A stretch of 36,226 bases of DNA from an uncultured Collinsella sp. (GTDB lineage: Bacteria; Actinomycetota; Coriobacteriia; Coriobacteriales; Coriobacteriaceae), in contig CABUNB010000024.1 in the NCBI GenBank assembly GCA_902492755.1, positions 1 through 36,226 of the forward strand, read 5' to 3'. This document shows, piece after piece, positions 16,424 to 25,295 of the stretch. The stretch's first letter is position 1, and every line of letters starts with the position of its first letter. Made by a program: the position numbers and the translations under genes. Under the pieces are notes generated by a model. That model worked only from the letters and a program-made list of their open reading frames with translations. It was not told the DNA's origin and did no database searches.

Positions 16424-17994
16424 TACAGCGGCAGGCCTTGGCCGAGCATGGCGATGGCGCTCATGAGGACCAGCATGCCAGCAGCGTAGGGCAGCACCGC
16501 GCCCAGGAGCTCGGCGTCCTTTCCGCGCACGTGCACGGCGGCAAGGCCAATCGCGAGCGTCTGCGGAGAGATCATCTTACCGGCGGCGACACCCAGGGCG
16601 TTCAGCGCGACCATCCAGTAGTCGCTCACGCCCAGCGCAGCGGCAGCCTGGCTCTGGATGGGACCAAACAGCATGCCCGAGGACGTGCCCGAGCCGGTCA
16701 CAAACGCACCGACCGCACCAATCCACGGAGCCAGAATCGGGTACAGACCGCCGGCGACCGCAATGCAAAACGCGCTGATCGACGAAATCATGCCGGCATA
16801 GCCCATCACCTTGGCGCAACCCAGCACCGAAAGCATGGTAATGACCGTCGGCATCATCTGCTTGACGGTCGTGACCAGCACCTCGCCCATCAAGCGCGGC
16901 GATGCGCCCTGAATGGCACCGCCGACAAACGCCGCCAGGAAAATCCAGACGCCCGGCGTGTTGATCCACGAAAACGTAAGTGTACCGGGGTTCTCGCCGC
17001 AATACACCTGCACGTGACTCGCAAACGGCGCGAGCGCGGCGTGCACGTCGGGCACCAGGTTGGAGGTACCCAACAGCAGCACAAAGATCAGGATGAAGCA
17101 CGACCAGGCCGAAAGCGCCGACTTAGCGGTGAGCTGTTCGCCGGCCTCGATATTCATATGGAAGCGCGCATCCAGATGTCCCGACTTCTCGGTGCGCATG
17201 GCAAGCGCGGCGGTCAGCGCAAGCGACACGATGGAGCCCACGACTACGGCCAGCTCGGGACCCACAAACACGGCAACGACCAGGGCAGCACCTACAAAGG
17301 ACACACCGGAAAGCAGCGCCACGCCGGCAACGCCGTGCATACGCTCGGCAACGCTCGCAACGTTGCCTTGATCATCGGCGACACGGCCCGCAACCAGTAC
17401 GATAAGCAGCGGTATCACCACAAAGAACGGCGCGAGCTGCACCAGCTGAACGGTCGCCAGGTGCAGGGGATCCAGACCCACCAGATCGGCAACGGACACC
17501 GTGGGGATGCCGATGGAGCCGTAGGGCGTGGGCACGCCGTTGGCCAGCAGGCAGATCAACACGGCGGGCACGGCCTCAAAACCCAGGCCCGCGAGCATGC
17601 CGGCGGGAATGGCAACAGCGGTACCAAAACCGGCCATGCCCTCCATAAAGCCGCCGAAGCACCAGGCCACGAGCAGCGCCAGCAAACGGCGGTCGCTGCT
17701 GATGGAGGTAATCATGCTGCCGATCACGTCCATGGCGCCCGTACGCACGCACAGGTTATACGTGAACACCGCGGCGATAATCACCAACACGATGGGCCAC
17801 AGGGCCATCAAAAAGCCCTCGAGCGAGGCAGTCGCGATCTGCACCACCGGCAGATGCCACCATGCGAAGGCGAGCACACACGAAAGGGCGAACGAGCCCA
17901 TAGCGGCCTTCCAAGCTGGCCATTTAAAGCACAGCAGCATCACGACAAGCCAAATGATCGGCACAAGAGCCAGCAAAAATGCGGCGACGTCCAT
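16423..17994 (-). CDS. lctP: L-lactate permease
   Basis: This 523-residue integral membrane protein has about 13 hydrophobic segments and the LctP/LldP family motifs. These include GGFMEGMAGFGTAVAIPAG (about 114-132), NGVPTPYGSIGIPT, and GTSSGMLFGPIQSQAA near the C-terminal third. It should carry L-lactate, or a similar 2-hydroxy acid, with protons across the cytoplasmic membrane. The ATG at 17994 has AGGAG 9 bases upstream. pckA follows on the same strand, but hairpins separate them. An inverted repeat at 18098-18114 lies in the divergent region upstream. No lactate dehydrogenase gene is in the window, so uptake versus export is undecided. Confidence 0.93.
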   Translation of the reverse strand: MDVAAFLLALVPIIWLVVMLLCFKWPAWKAAMGSFALSCVLAFAWWHLPVVQIATASLEGFLMALWPIVLVIIAAVFTYNLCVRTGAMDVIGSMITSISSDRRLLALLVAWCFGGFMEGMAGFGTAVAIPAGMLAGLGFEAVPAVLICLLANGVPTPYGSIGIPTVSVADLVGLDPLHLATVQLVQLAPFFVVIPLLIVLVAGRVADDQGNVASVAERMHGVAGVALLSGVSFVGAALVVAVFVGPELAVVVGSIVSLALTAALAMRTEKSGHLDARFHMNIEAGEQLTAKSALSAWSCFILIFVLLLGTSNLVPDVHAALAPFASHVQVYCGENPGTLTFSWINTPGVWIFLAAFVGGAIQGASPRLMGEVLVTTVKQMMPTVITMLSVLGCAKVMGYAGMISSISAFCIAVAGGLYPILAPWIGAVGAFVTGSGTSSGMLFGPIQSQAAAALGVSDYWMVALNALGVAAGKMISPQTLAIGLAAVHVRGKDAELLGAVLPYAAGMLVLMSAIAMLGQGLPL

Positions 17995-18097
17995 AGGTAA
18001 GAACTCCTTGGTACCGCGCGGGCGGCATCGGGGGGTCACAAAACTTGAACAGGATACCGCACGCTTACCGACAATTTACTGCCACCCGCCGAAAATA

Positions 18098-18114
18098 TTG
18101 AACAATCCGTTCAA
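18098..18114. promoter_or_regulatory. Inverted repeat in the divergent lctP/flippase region
   Basis: TTGAAC (18098-18103) and GTTCAA (18109-18114) are perfect inverted half-sites 5 bases apart. A third TTGAAC lies at 18045-18050. A -10-like TATACT for the rightward gene is at 18140-18145, with no clear -35, which would fit a regulated promoter. Confidence 0.35.
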
Positions 18115-18172
18115 AAACACGAGCAAACACCGCCGCGTCTATACTAGAGCGCAGCAATAGAAAGGAATCGCT

Positions 18173-19747
18173 TTGAGCATCACGCCCCTCGATAGCATCC
18201 GCCGCACCATCGCCCGCCGCAACGGCGTCACCGACCTCACCGTATCGGGCGGGGCGCACGGGCAGGGCGGACGCATCGAGAACGGCCTGTTCCCCGCCTC
18301 GCACACCGCCGAGGAGCTCGCTCGCATCCAGGAGCTGAGCCAACGCAACGCCGGCGGCCCCGACAGCAGCCAGGCCACGCGCCGTCGCCGCGAGCGCGAT
18401 CGCGAGCCCGGCCCCATCCGTCGCATGGTCAATGCCTGGTGGAACCGCCTGCTCGGAGCCGTCTACGGCGGCGGTTTCTCCACACAAGAAGCCGAGTACG
18501 AAGATCACGCCACCCGTCGCGACTACCTTTGGAATACCCTGGGCACCGCCGTGTGGGGCATGGCATTTCCGCTGCTCACCATTGTGTCGACGCAGCTCGT
18601 GGGCGCCGAGGAGGCTGGCAAATTCTCCATTGCCTTTGTCACCGGCACGCTCATCATGATCGCGTGCAACTACGGCGTGCGCAACTTTCAGGTCTCGGAC
18701 ATCGACGAAAAAACCTCCTTCGCCTCCTACCAGCTCAACCGCTGGCTCTGCGGAGCGCTCGCGCTGGCATGCGGTCTGGTATACAGCAGCGCCCGTGACT
18801 ACGATGCGCAGATGGCCACGATCGGCCTGGGGGTCTACCTCTATAAGGTGATCGACGGCATCGCCGACGTGTACGAGGGCCGCCTGCAGCAGGCCGACAA
18901 GCTCTATTTGGCCGGCATGAGCCAAACGCTGCGTTCCGCCGGCGTCATCGCGGTCTTTAGCGTGGCACTGTTCCTCACGCGCAGCATGCCCATCGCCGCC
19001 ATGGCCATGGGCATCGCCGCGATTGCCTCGCTCGTGCTGGTCACCGCCCCGCTCGCCCTGCTCGAAACCGAAAAATCACGCCGTATGAGTCTGCGCGAGG
19101 CTGGTCACCTGTTTATCCAGTGCGCCCCACTCTTTGGCGCGCTGTTCCTGTTCAACCTCATCGAGAGCATGCCCAAGTTCGTGATGGAAGGCACGCTGGC
19201 CTACAAGTATCAGCTGTACTTTAATGCCCTGTTCTTTCCGGCGCAGGCTATTTTGTTGAGCATTGGATTTATCTATAAACCGCAGCTCCTGCGTCTGTCG
19301 AGCATTTGGGCGAATCCGCGCAAGCGTCGCCGCTTTGACTTGATTATTGTTGCCGTTATGGCGCTGATCGTTGTCATTACCAGCGTGTGCGCCGCATTTA
19401 TGGCAGGCCCCGGCATTCCCCTCATGAGTTTTATGTACGGCCTCAACTTTGAGCGCTACCGCACGCTGGCACTGCTAATGGTTGTCGCCGGCGGCGTCAC
19501 CGCGGCAATCGACTTCATCTACGCCATCATCACGGTGCTGCGCCATGCCGGCGACGTCACCAAGATCTACCTGATCTGCTTCGCCGTAAGCGTAGTGCTG
19601 CCGGTGATCTTGATCAATCTGCTGGGCCTGATGGGTGCCGTGGTGAGCTACCTGGCGGTCATGGCCCTACTGCTGGTGTTGCTGATAATCGAGTACGCCC
19701 ACATCCGCCAACGCATTGAGAGGGACCGCAACCCGTACGGCGCCTAA
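18173..19747 (+). CDS. Polysaccharide flippase-like membrane protein (MATE/Wzx type)
   Basis: This 524-residue protein has a hydrophilic, Arg-rich N-terminal region (1-115) with no recognised domain. It is followed by about 12 membrane segments from residue 120 to 510. Spacing and composition resemble polysaccharide or lipid-linked oligosaccharide flippases, but no short diagnostic motif proves this. The start is TTG at 18173, supported by AAAGGA 7 bases upstream; no in-frame ATG lies nearby. If the call is right, it would move undecaprenyl-linked sugars across the membrane, which would fit with the WecA/TagO-like enzyme at 8758. No other glycan genes are adjacent. The long basic N-terminus is unusual for the family. 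Confidence 0.6.
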   Translation: MSITPLDSIRRTIARRNGVTDLTVSGGAHGQGGRIENGLFPASHTAEELARIQELSQRNAGGPDSSQATRRRRERDREPGPIRRMVNAWWNRLLGAVYGGGFSTQEAEYEDHATRRDYLWNTLGTAVWGMAFPLLTIVSTQLVGAEEAGKFSIAFVTGTLIMIACNYGVRNFQVSDIDEKTSFASYQLNRWLCGALALACGLVYSSARDYDAQMATIGLGVYLYKVIDGIADVYEGRLQQADKLYLAGMSQTLRSAGVIAVFSVALFLTRSMPIAAMAMGIAAIASLVLVTAPLALLETEKSRRMSLREAGHLFIQCAPLFGALFLFNLIESMPKFVMEGTLAYKYQLYFNALFFPAQAILLSIGFIYKPQLLRLSSIWANPRKRRRFDLIIVAVMALIVVITSVCAAFMAGPGIPLMSFMYGLNFERYRTLALLMVVAGGVTAAIDFIYAIITVLRHAGDVTKIYLICFAVSVVLPVILINLLGLMGAVVSYLAVMALLLVLLIIEYAHIRQRIERDRNPYGA

Positions 19748-19806
19748 TTCGAATCAATTTGAAGAAAAGAAACGTCGATGTTTTGGCACCGACAGCGAGC
19801 AGTCTC

Positions 19807-19933
19807 GAAGTGCCCCAGGTTGGCGCGAAGGAGGAGCGACGCGTACTTCTGTACGCGAGCGACGGTTTGAGCGACAAGATGGGGTGCTTCGGGGCTGCGC
19901 AGCGTCAACGTGACTGCCGTTCGGTAGAACGGC
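19807..19933. repeat. Highly structured intergenic element
   Basis: The 195 bases between two convergent genes are dense with complementary arms. GAAGTGCCCC (19807-19816) pairs with GGGGTGCTTC (19881-19890) and encloses the hairpin GCGTAC/GTACGC (19841-19846, 19851-19856). A second hairpin, GCCGTTC/GAACGGC (19916-19922, 19927-19933), has loop GGTA. The composition matches the host genes, and no frame has an SD. It could be a structured RNA, a REP-like repeat or an unusual bidirectional terminator. Confidence 0.55.
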
Positions 19934-19942
19934 GGAACAAGG

Positions 19943-20782
19943 TTATTCTCCAGGGTTGATGTTCGCGTAGAACTCCGCGCCATCGTCCAGACGCAGGATC
20001 CCGACGCGGCCGAACTCGGAGCCGGTGGCGGCGGCGCAGTCGATATCGATGCGATCGGGCACGCCGGCGGTATCCTCGCCACCCAGGCGCACAATCTGCC
20101 CGCGGCCCGACTCCTCATCGAGCCCCGCCAGGCCGCCAACCTCGCAATAGCGCCCAAGCGACACCGTGGGCGTGTGGCCGCTCACCACGACCGGGCCCTC
20201 GCCCTCGGCAGAAAGCAGTCCCGTCGGCGCATCCCAATAGCCGTGACGAATCCACAGCAGGTCATCGGACGACTGCACCGCGAGCATCTGCTGCAGCAGT
20301 TCGCGATCGGCACCCACCGCTCCGACGCCATCGGCACAATCGACGCCATGCTCAAGCAAAAACGCGCGCGCCGCCTTCATCTCGATTCCAGCATGTACCA
20401 GCAGATACGGGCGTTCCTCGGTCTCGGCCACCGCGTAGAGCGGCAGCGCGGCCATCCATCGCACGAGCTCCTCGTATGCCTCAAATTCCATGTCGTTGAG
20501 CTGCTCGCGCGTCGTCCAGCCACCGTTGATATCCCAGGTCTCGGCATCGAGCGGATCCTGGCCAATGATGGCATCGAGCATGATCTGCTCGTGATTGCCC
20601 TTGAGCACGCGGGCGTTGGGCAGCGAGCGCACGAGCTTAATAACGCCGACCGGATCGGGCCCGCGATCGATCATGTCGCCCAGCACGTACAGCGTGTCGT
20701 CGGACGCCAGCGAGATCTTAGACAGGGCCTCGTCAAGCGCACGCACGTGTCCGTGAGCATCAGATGTCACATAGATCGCCAT
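19943..20782 (-). CDS. Metallophosphoesterase, PPP-type serine/threonine phosphatase-like
   Basis: This 279-residue protein shows the full calcineurin-like set: SDAHGH (D8, H10), GDMIDRGPDP (D36), GNHEQ (N63, H64), LVHAG and SGHTPT. These residues bind two metal ions. The arrangement is that of bacterial PrpA/ApaH-like enzymes, which act on phosphoproteins or dinucleoside polyphosphates. The substrate is not determined. No signal peptide is seen. The ATG at 20782 has GGGAAAGG 6 bases upstream. It is divergent from the cation antiporter gene. Confidence 0.88.
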   Translation of the reverse strand: MAIYVTSDAHGHVRALDEALSKISLASDDTLYVLGDMIDRGPDPVGVIKLVRSLPNARVLKGNHEQIMLDAIIGQDPLDAETWDINGGWTTREQLNDMEFEAYEELVRWMAALPLYAVAETEERPYLLVHAGIEMKAARAFLLEHGVDCADGVGAVGADRELLQQMLAVQSSDDLLWIRHGYWDAPTGLLSAEGEGPVVVSGHTPTVSLGRYCEVGGLAGLDEESGRGQIVRLGGEDTAGVPDRIDIDCAAATGSEFGRVGILRLDDGAEFYANINPGE

Positions 20783-21035
20783 GGAACGCCTTTCCCTACC
20801 TTGCGACCGAAGCCCGGAACCGCAACTAAAACTTCAAGTTGAACTTAAACGTTACCCATTGTACTCCGTTGTAATAAAGCTGGAAAGGGTTTCCGAGCAG
20901 AGGCAAAGACGGCAGCCGTCTATGACGATATCGCGCACGCCCGCAATCCAACCCCATAAACCCACCATCTTTGGGTACAAATAACCGCAGACAACTGACC
21001 GTGCCACGCCAACCACCCAGGAGCGGACACCATCC
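20783..21035. other. Divergent intergenic region before the cation antiporter
   Basis: No gene is seen. GACGGCAGCCGTC (about 20909-20921) is a short hairpin. TTGAAC and TGTACT (about 20837-20863) could form a weak promoter. I looked for a c-di-AMP (ydaO) riboswitch because such transporters are sometimes controlled this way, and found no matching core. Confidence 0.3.
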
Positions 21036-22637
21036 ATGAACCAGATCCTTCTCTTTATCGGCCTCGTTATTATTCTGTGCCTGACCATCAAGCCCGTCGG
21101 CAAAAAACTCCCCTTCCCCACCCTGCTCATCTTTATCGCGCTCGGCATGCTGTTGGGCGTCAACGGGCCGGCGCACATCGAATTTAGCGACTACGCGCTC
21201 ACCGAAACCGTCTGCAGCACGGCGTTGCTGTTCATCATGTTCTACGGCGGCTTTAACACCAATATCGACCGTGCCAAACCCGTTGCCGTGCCCGCGGTAC
21301 TGCTGAGCACGCTCGGCGTCGTCATCACTGCCGGCATTACGGGTGCGTTTGCGCACTTCGTGCTGGGTTTTGACTGGATTGGTGGCCTGCTGCTGGGATC
21401 GGTCGTGGCATCCACCGACGCGGCCAGCGTCTTTAGCGTGCTGCGCGAGCACAGCCTGTCGCTGAGGGGCGGCACCGACTCGCTGCTCGAGGTCGAATCG
21501 GGCTCCAACGACCCCGTCGCCTACATGCTCACCGCCGTGCTCGCCACACTCGCGGCCGGCGGCGACATTAACATCCCCGTGCTGCTGGCCAAGCAGATCA
21601 TCCTAGGCGTGGGGCTGGGCCTTGCCATCGGTTGGACATCCAGCCGCCTGATTGAACGCGCACACGCAACGGCCGAGGGCGCGCAGACTATCTTTTTGTT
21701 CGCCGTGGCGATCATCGCCTACGCGCTGCCGAGCAACCTGGGTGGCAACGGCTTTTTGGCCGTGTACCTGGCCGGCATTGTGCTGGGCGCGAGCGACATC
21801 ACCGGCAAGGTCGAGATGGCGCACTTCTTCGATACCCTCACCGAGATGGCCGAGATGACCATCTTCTTTTTGCTGGGCCTGCTCGTTACGCCCGCACGCC
21901 TGCCGCAAATGCTGCTGCCGGGCTTGGCACTCATGACGTTTATGCTCTTTGCGAGCCGCCCCATCGCCGTCGGTCTGCTGCTGGCGCCCTTTAAGACGAG
22001 CCCTCGCCAGGTTGCGCTCGTAAGCTGGGCGGGCTTGCGCGGCGCGGCTTCGGTCGTCTTTAGCCTCTTTGCCGTGGTGGCCGGCGTTCCCGGCGGACAC
22101 GACCTGTTTGACCTAGTCTTCGTGATTGCCGTGTCGAGCATTGTGGTGCAGGGTTCGCTGCTGCCGGCGGTGGCGAAGAAACTCGATATGATCGATGCGG
22201 CCGGCGACGTGCGCCGCACCTTTAACGACTATCGCGACGAAGACGGCATGTCGTTCGTCAAGCTCAAGGTGGGCGCTGGCCATCCGTTTGCCGGGCGCTC
22301 GCTCGCCGATATTGGCAGCGCGACGGACATGCTCGTGGTCCTGGTGCTGCGCGACGGGGCGCATCCGGTACTGCCCAATGGCGACACCGTGATCCAGGAA
22401 GGCGATCTGCTGGTGATGGCAGCCCCAACGTTCGAAGAGCGTGCCGAGGTTACGCTGCGCGAGGTCACCGTGACGCCCCACGGTCGCCTGGCCGGTCAGC
22501 GCCTGCGCGACGTGCCGCAGGGCAAGCACCCCTTTATCGTCGTGATGCTCAAGCGCGACGGCCAAACCATCATCCCCGACGGCGACACCCTAATATACGC
22601 CGGCGACGAAGCCGTCATCGCCACACTGGCGTCGTAG
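21036..22637 (+). CDS. Cation/proton antiporter (CPA1, NhaP2/CvrA-like) with RCK_C domains
   Basis: This 533-residue protein has an N-terminal membrane domain of about 12 helices (1-370) with the CPA1 ion-site motifs STDAASVFSVL and ESGSNDPVAY, followed by GLRGAASVVFSLFA. The cytoplasmic tail carries two RCK_C (TrkA-C) repeats, roughly 395-460 and 470-533, each with a GD-x-L-type turn such as IQEGDLLVMAA and IYAGDEAVIAT. RCK_C domains bind small ligands, in some proteins c-di-AMP. It probably exchanges K+ or Na+ for protons across the cytoplasmic membrane. The ATG at 21036 has AGGAG 12 bases upstream, a long spacing. Confidence 0.9.
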   Translation: MNQILLFIGLVIILCLTIKPVGKKLPFPTLLIFIALGMLLGVNGPAHIEFSDYALTETVCSTALLFIMFYGGFNTNIDRAKPVAVPAVLLSTLGVVITAGITGAFAHFVLGFDWIGGLLLGSVVASTDAASVFSVLREHSLSLRGGTDSLLEVESGSNDPVAYMLTAVLATLAAGGDINIPVLLAKQIILGVGLGLAIGWTSSRLIERAHATAEGAQTIFLFAVAIIAYALPSNLGGNGFLAVYLAGIVLGASDITGKVEMAHFFDTLTEMAEMTIFFLLGLLVTPARLPQMLLPGLALMTFMLFASRPIAVGLLLAPFKTSPRQVALVSWAGLRGAASVVFSLFAVVAGVPGGHDLFDLVFVIAVSSIVVQGSLLPAVAKKLDMIDAAGDVRRTFNDYRDEDGMSFVKLKVGAGHPFAGRSLADIGSATDMLVVLVLRDGAHPVLPNGDTVIQEGDLLVMAAPTFEERAEVTLREVTVTPHGRLAGQRLRDVPQGKHPFIVVMLKRDGQTIIPDGDTLIYAGDEAVIATLAS

Positions 22638-22860
22638 CGGCCAGGGGCAACTAATTTGCGACGAAGAGATCAAGCGCCTGGAAAGCCTGATGCGGTCGCT
22701 CGCAGACCTAGACCTGCCGGAGGAGTAAGGCCCCTCCCCCATGTAACCATCCTGTAAATCATAGCGGCACACTCGGGTTTTGCTGTGATGCGGTCGCGTC
22801 TGGCGCTCCACTGTGCTAAAGTATCCCGAACGTTCAAACGACTACGAGGGAGACTAGAAG

Positions 22861-23985
22861 ATGGCACGTGTGCACAACTTCTCAGCTGGCCCGGCCGCGC
22901 TGCCCACCAGCGTGCTCGCCGAGATCGCCGACGAGATGATGGACTACCGCGGTTGCGGCATGTCCGTGCTCGAGATGAGCCATCGATCTAGTATGTACCA
23001 GCAGATCATCGACGACGCCGAGACAACCCTGCGCCGCCTGCTGAGCATCCCTGACAACTACCGTGTCCTGTTTTTGCAGGGCGGCGCCACGCTGCAGTTT
23101 GCGGGCATCCCCATGAACCTCATGCGCCGCGGCAGCGCCGGCTACGTCGTGACCGGCAACTTTGCCAACAAGGCGTACAAGGAGGCCGCCAAGTACGGCG
23201 AGGCCGTGCTGCTCGCGAGCTCCGAGGACACCAATTTCGACCGCATACCCACCATAGTCGACATCAACGCGCGCATTGCCGCCGAGGCCGCGGGCGGCGG
23301 GCTCGACTACGTCTACATCTGCCAGAACAACACCATCTTTGGCACCATGTACCACGAGCTGCCCGCTTGCGACGACGTGCCGCTGGTCGCCGATGTCTCG
23401 AGCTGCTTTCTGTCGCAGCCGCTCGACGTTGAGCGCTACGGGCTCATCTACGCCGGTGCGCAGAAAAACGCCGGCGCCGCGGGCGTGACCGTGGTCATCG
23501 TGCGCGACGACCTCATCGCAGATGGCCCCGCTTTTGCGCAGACGCCGCAGTACCTGGACCTTAAGACCCAGGCCGCCAAGGGCTCCATGCTCAACACGCC
23601 CAACACCTTTGGTATCTACGTGTGCGGCAAGGTATTCCGCTGGGTTGAGCAGACCGGCGGACTTGCCGCCATGGCCGAGCGCAACTGGGCCAAGGCCAAC
23701 CTGCTCTATAACCTGCTCGAGCACAGCGTGCTGTTCCATGGCACCACACAGGCCGACAGCCGCTCCATCGCCAACGTCACGTTCCGTACCGGCGATGCCG
23801 ACCTCGACGCCGCCTTTGTCGCAGGCGCGGCCGAGCACCAGATTCAAAACGTCAAGGGTCATCGCCTGGTGGGTGGCATGCGCGCCAGCGTCTACAACGC
23901 CGTAACCATGGAAGACGCGCAGGCACTGGCCTCGTACATGAAGGACTTCGAAGCGCAGCATAGTTTGAGTCCGCGATCTAACTAG
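22861..23985 (+). CDS. serC: Phosphoserine aminotransferase
   Basis: This 374-residue PLP enzyme transaminates 3-phosphohydroxypyruvate with glutamate to O-phosphoserine, the second step of serine synthesis. HNFSAGPAALP at the N-terminus is diagnostic. FLQGGATLQF binds the cofactor phosphate, VADVSSCFLSQPLD holds the Asp that pairs with the pyridine nitrogen, and GAQKNAG carries the Schiff-base Lys202. The ATG at 22861 has GGGAG 8 bases upstream. A TGC-TAAAGT extended -10 lies near 22816-22824. serA follows 69 bases later on the same strand; a 7-bp hairpin without a T run (23984-24002) sits between them. The identification is secure. Confidence 0.97.
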   Translation: MARVHNFSAGPAALPTSVLAEIADEMMDYRGCGMSVLEMSHRSSMYQQIIDDAETTLRRLLSIPDNYRVLFLQGGATLQFAGIPMNLMRRGSAGYVVTGNFANKAYKEAAKYGEAVLLASSEDTNFDRIPTIVDINARIAAEAAGGGLDYVYICQNNTIFGTMYHELPACDDVPLVADVSSCFLSQPLDVERYGLIYAGAQKNAGAAGVTVVIVRDDLIADGPAFAQTPQYLDLKTQAAKGSMLNTPNTFGIYVCGKVFRWVEQTGGLAAMAERNWAKANLLYNLLEHSVLFHGTTQADSRSIANVTFRTGDADLDAAFVAGAAEHQIQNVKGHRLVGGMRASVYNAVTMEDAQALASYMKDFEAQHSLSPRSN

Positions 23986-24054
23986 CCCGCAACGCGCGGG
24001 CTGACCAGCCACCTCAGACCACTTGTTATAAACAAATCCGCTAAGGAGTTTTTC

Positions 24055-25218
24055 ATGCGCAAGATCAAGACCATCGACGACATCACCAAAGACGGCAAAG
24101 TCGAGTTTGGCGAGGGCTACGAGTTTGTGGGCACCGCCGAGGAGGCCGATGCCATCCTGATGCGCTCCACCGACCTGCACGGCTACGAGCTGCCCGAGGG
24201 CATCCGCGCCATCGCCCGCTGCGGCGCCGGCGTCAACAACATCCCCGTCGAGGAGTACGCCAAAAAGGGCGTCGTCGTCTTTAACTCCCCCGGCGCCAAC
24301 AGCAACGCCGTCAAGGAGCTCGTCCTGGGCATGCTGGTGCTCTCGAGCCGCGGCGTGGTGCAGTCGATGAACTGGGTGCGCGACAACGCCGACGACCCCG
24401 AGATCCAGGTCGATGCCGAAAAAGCCAAGAAGGCCTTTGTGGGCCGCGAGCTCAAGGGCAAGCGCATCGGCGTCATCGGCCTGGGCAACGTAGGCTCCAA
24501 GGTCGCCAACGCCTGTGTCGACCTGGGCATGGACGTTTACGGCTACGATCCGTTCATTTCCGTCGAGCACGCGTGGGTGCTGAGCCGCGAGGTGCAGCGC
24601 GTGGGCACGCTCGAGGATCTGTGCCGCGGCTGCGACTACCTCACCGTGCACGTGCCCAGCAAGGCCGACACCATCGGTATGATCAGCACCGAGCAGATCG
24701 ACCTGCTGGCCCCGGACGCCGTGCTCATCAACTACGCGCGCGAGACCATCATTGACGAGGACGCCGTCGACGCCGCCCTGCGCGCGGGCAAGCTCAGCTG
24801 GTTTAGCTGCGACTTTGCCACGCCCAAGACCGTCAAGATGCCCAACACGTTTATCACCACGCATTCGGGCGCCGGCACCGGCGAGGCCGAGGCCAACTGC
24901 GCCGACATGGCCATCAGCGAGCTCAAGGATTACCTGGAAAACGGCAACATCGCGCACAGCGTCAACTACCCCGCCTGCAGCATGGGCAAGGCGCGCGCCG
25001 CAAGCCGCATTGCCTGCCTGCATGCCAACGTGCCCAACATGATCGGCCAGATCACGGCCATTCTCGCCAAGGACAACGCCAACGTGCAGCGCATGACCAA
25101 CGAGTCCGCTGGCGAGAACGCCTACACCATGTTCGACACCGATGAGCACCTGGACAGCAGCACGATTGAGGCGCTTAAGCAGATTCCGTCGATGTATCGC
25201 GTGCGCGTGATCAAGTAG
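24055..25218 (+). CDS. serA: D-3-phosphoglycerate dehydrogenase
   Basis: This 387-residue enzyme oxidises 3-phosphoglycerate to 3-phosphohydroxypyruvate with NAD, the first step of serine synthesis. The nucleotide-binding loop is VIGLGNVGSKV (140-150), the catalytic Arg is R229 in NYARETIIDE, and the catalytic His is H270 in THSGAGT. An ACT domain (about 317-387) probably senses serine. The Glu that completes the triad in E. coli SerA is not evident: the region reads SCDFATPKT (251-259) and is shorter. AAGGAG lies 6 bases before the ATG. It forms a serC-serA unit ending at 25259-25295. Confidence 0.96.
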   Translation: MRKIKTIDDITKDGKVEFGEGYEFVGTAEEADAILMRSTDLHGYELPEGIRAIARCGAGVNNIPVEEYAKKGVVVFNSPGANSNAVKELVLGMLVLSSRGVVQSMNWVRDNADDPEIQVDAEKAKKAFVGRELKGKRIGVIGLGNVGSKVANACVDLGMDVYGYDPFISVEHAWVLSREVQRVGTLEDLCRGCDYLTVHVPSKADTIGMISTEQIDLLAPDAVLINYARETIIDEDAVDAALRAGKLSWFSCDFATPKTVKMPNTFITTHSGAGTGEAEANCADMAISELKDYLENGNIAHSVNYPACSMGKARAASRIACLHANVPNMIGQITAILAKDNANVQRMTNESAGENAYTMFDTDEHLDSSTIEALKQIPSMYRVRVIK

Positions 25219-25258
25219 CGTCGGCGCCAAGCCTGCCAGACAGGCCATGAAGCCCATT

Positions 25259-25295
25259 CGGCCCCCGTTTTCACGAAACGGGGGCCGATTTCGTT
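25259..25295 (+). terminator. serC-serA terminator
   Basis: CGGCCCCCGTTT (25259-25270) is perfectly complementary to AAACGGGGGCCG (25276-25287), with a 5-base loop and the tail ATTTCGTT. The stem is 40 bases after the serA stop. Confidence 0.88.

Noticed and set aside
19759..19959. A 66-codon frame through the folded element on the plus strand, and an equivalent on the minus strand
   Set aside because: Neither has an SD, both overlap the phosphatase gene end, and the sequence is better explained by its inverted repeats.
20783..21035. A c-di-AMP (ydaO) riboswitch before the cation antiporter
   Set aside because: The conserved core motifs are not visible; only a 5-bp hairpin is present.
22640..22727. 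A short frame ending KRLESLMRSLADLDLPEE after the antiporter gene
   Set aside because: It has no ATG or GTG with an SD before the readable part; it may be a gene remnant but cannot be supported.
22882..25257. A 791-codon open frame antisense to serC and serA
   Set aside because: It exists only because GC-rich third positions remove stop codons on the other strand; serC and serA are unambiguous.
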